Of a stretch of DNA of 40,633 nt, positions 39,804 to 40,633 are shown one piece after another (the stretch's first letter is position 1; every line of letters begins with the position of its first letter). The DNA comes from Actinotalea sp. C106 (GTDB taxonomy: Bacteria > Actinomycetota > Actinomycetes > Actinomycetales > Cellulomonadaceae). The stretch lies in NCBI RefSeq assembly GCF_023630195.1, contig NZ_JALPKN010000002.1, forward strand, positions 1-40,633, written 5' to 3'. The notes beneath the pieces were generated by a model that saw only the letters and a program-made list of their open reading frames with translations, did no database searches and was not told where the DNA came from. Position numbers and translations under genes: made by a program.

Positions 39804-40633
39804 TCAGCGGCCGACGACGGCGTCGTACATCTCGTCGAAGCGGTGCTGGCGGTCCGCGTAGTGCTCGGCACGGTTGCTCTCGGGCTCGTAGGTGGTGCCG
39901 GTCGGCCGCGGGGCCCGGGGGACGTCCGGCGCGAGCACGTCCAGGGCCAGGAGGGCGGTGCCGCGCAAGGTGGACCGCTTGAGGGTCACGTGGGTGACGG
40001 GACGGCCCAGCACGTCGGCGAGGATCTGCAGCCAGCCCGGGTGGTCGTTGCTGACCCTGCCCGACGCCGTCATCCGCACCGCCTCGGGCGCCGCGGGACC
40101 GAGCTCGGCGACCACCCGGGCGTAGGTGATCGCGATGCCCTCGACCGTGCCGCGGAGCAGGGCGGCGCTGTCCGTCGCGGCGGTGATGCCGGTGATCGTG
40201 GCCTGGGCGTCACCGGCCCAGTGGGGTGCCCGTTCGCCCGTCAGGTACGGCAGCACCAGCGGCGTCGCGGCCGACGGCGGTGCGGTCAGCAGCGGGTCGA
40301 TGTCCTCCTCGAGCCGGAAGGTGCTGGTCGCCCAGGCGAAGGCCCTCCCGACGTCGTTCAGCGCCCCGCCCAGGAGGGTGCGGTCGCCGTCGACCCGGTA
40401 GTTCCACAGGCCCAGAGGCAGCGGCTCGGCGGCGCGGGGGAGCAGCACCCGGAGCGCGCCGCTGGTCGCGGTGGCCGCAGCCATGGTGGTCGGGTCGGTC
40501 GCGCCGGCACCGACGTTGCTCGCGAACCCGTCGGTGATGACCGGGAACCAGCGGGCCTCGGCCAGGGCCGGCCTCCGCGGCGCCGTCGTCGGCCCCACCG
40601 TGTCCGCCAGGTCGGGGGGCGGCGACAAGCCGG
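39804..40633 (-). CDS. FGGY carbohydrate kinase (gluconokinase-like), N-terminal part outside window
   Basis: C-terminal 276 residues of an FGGY sugar kinase that phosphorylates a sugar or sugar acid with ATP. The second actin-like domain is visible: VITDGFASNVGAGATDP, then TATSGALRVLL (phosphate-binding), YLTGERAPHW, GTVEGIAITYARVVAEL, and MTASGRVSNDHPGWLQILADVLG (in parts), the adenosine-side motif. VTDGxASNxG and TSGALRV resemble gluconate kinases best. The first domain lies beyond the right edge, so the start is not seen. It is convergent with pirin. Confidence 0.85.
   Translation of the reverse strand, partial: GLSPPPDLADTVGPTTAPRRPALAEARWFPVITDGFASNVGAGATDPTTMAAATATSGALRVLLPRAAEPLPLGLWNYRVDGDRTLLGGALNDVGRAFAWATSTFRLEEDIDPLLTAPPSAATPLVLPYLTGERAPHWAGDAQATITGITAATDSAALLRGTVEGIAITYARVVAELGPAAPEAVRMTASGRVSNDHPGWLQILADVLGRPVTHVTLKRSTLRGTALLALDVLAPDVPRAPRPTGTTYEPESNRAEHYADRQHRFDEMYDAVVGR

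Noticed and set aside
39740-39835. Hairpin GACGCCGTCGGCC with GGCCGACGACGGCGTC as a terminator between pirin and the kinase
   Set aside because: The arms match only with a 3-nt bulge, are about 60 bp apart, and the right arm is inside coding sequence.

Overview
The window is high-GC DNA with densely packed genes, 4-bp ATGA/GTGA overlaps, many GTG starts and no native AT-rich stretch. It carries an F420-type luciferase-like oxidoreductase, an InhA-like enoyl reductase, a DcmR-sensor partner-switching pair, a PimB/MgtA-like glycosyltransferase and plant-polysaccharide hydrolases. Together these point to an actinomycete, probably a soil or plant-debris Micrococcales of the Cellulomonas type. The lineage is inference from gene content only.

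Layout. 1-6789 is housekeeping and general: a truncated MFS exporter, an F420-type oxidoreductase, a small membrane protein, map (divergent from a small XRE regulator), an ABC exporter, a PH-like membrane protein and a YqeY-family protein. 6917-9043 is a remnant genomic island. An intact tRNA-Arg(CCT) is followed by three 20-nt repeats, an IS3-family element and a gene cut off by that element, and the island ends in a degenerate copy of the tRNA 3' half (attR). No integrase remains. 9189-13737 is signalling: a STAS protein and an anti-sigma-type kinase that both carry a DcmR/MEDS-like sensor domain, a lipoprotein, and a membrane GGDEF-EAL protein with an I-site. 13788-22551 is a sugar-uptake locus: a TetR repressor, a 24-bp palindromic operator lying on its promoter, an Opp/Dpp-type ABC transporter and a cytoplasmic GH3 beta-glucosidase. 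A secreted GH43 arabinanase-like enzyme follows with a LacI-type operator upstream. 23938-29796 is mixed: an aldo/keto reductase, a beta-helix lipoprotein, a coupled lipoprotein-OmpA pair, a DUF1801 protein, a methyltransferase and a membrane protein. 29923-40633 holds a Fic protein, fabI, an FMN-dependent monooxygenase, a CYTH-CHAD protein, a GT4 glycosyltransferase, a hexapeptide-repeat protein, a PspC-like protein, a second aldo/keto reductase, a pirin and the C-terminal part of an FGGY kinase.

Regulation and working together. In the sugar locus, a lipoprotein binder feeds an oligosaccharide into the cell through two permeases and two ATPases, and the GH3 enzyme then splits it. Several genes have a TANNNT -10 box ending 6-7 nt before the start codon and no ribosome binding site, which suggests leaderless mRNAs. 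The strongest unexplained structures are the tRNA-flanked island remnant, a very long nested inverted repeat at 37580-37661, a group of alternative hairpins at 31147-31201, and the paired MEDS partner-switching proteins. No CRISPR array, phage gene cluster or classical defence operon is visible.
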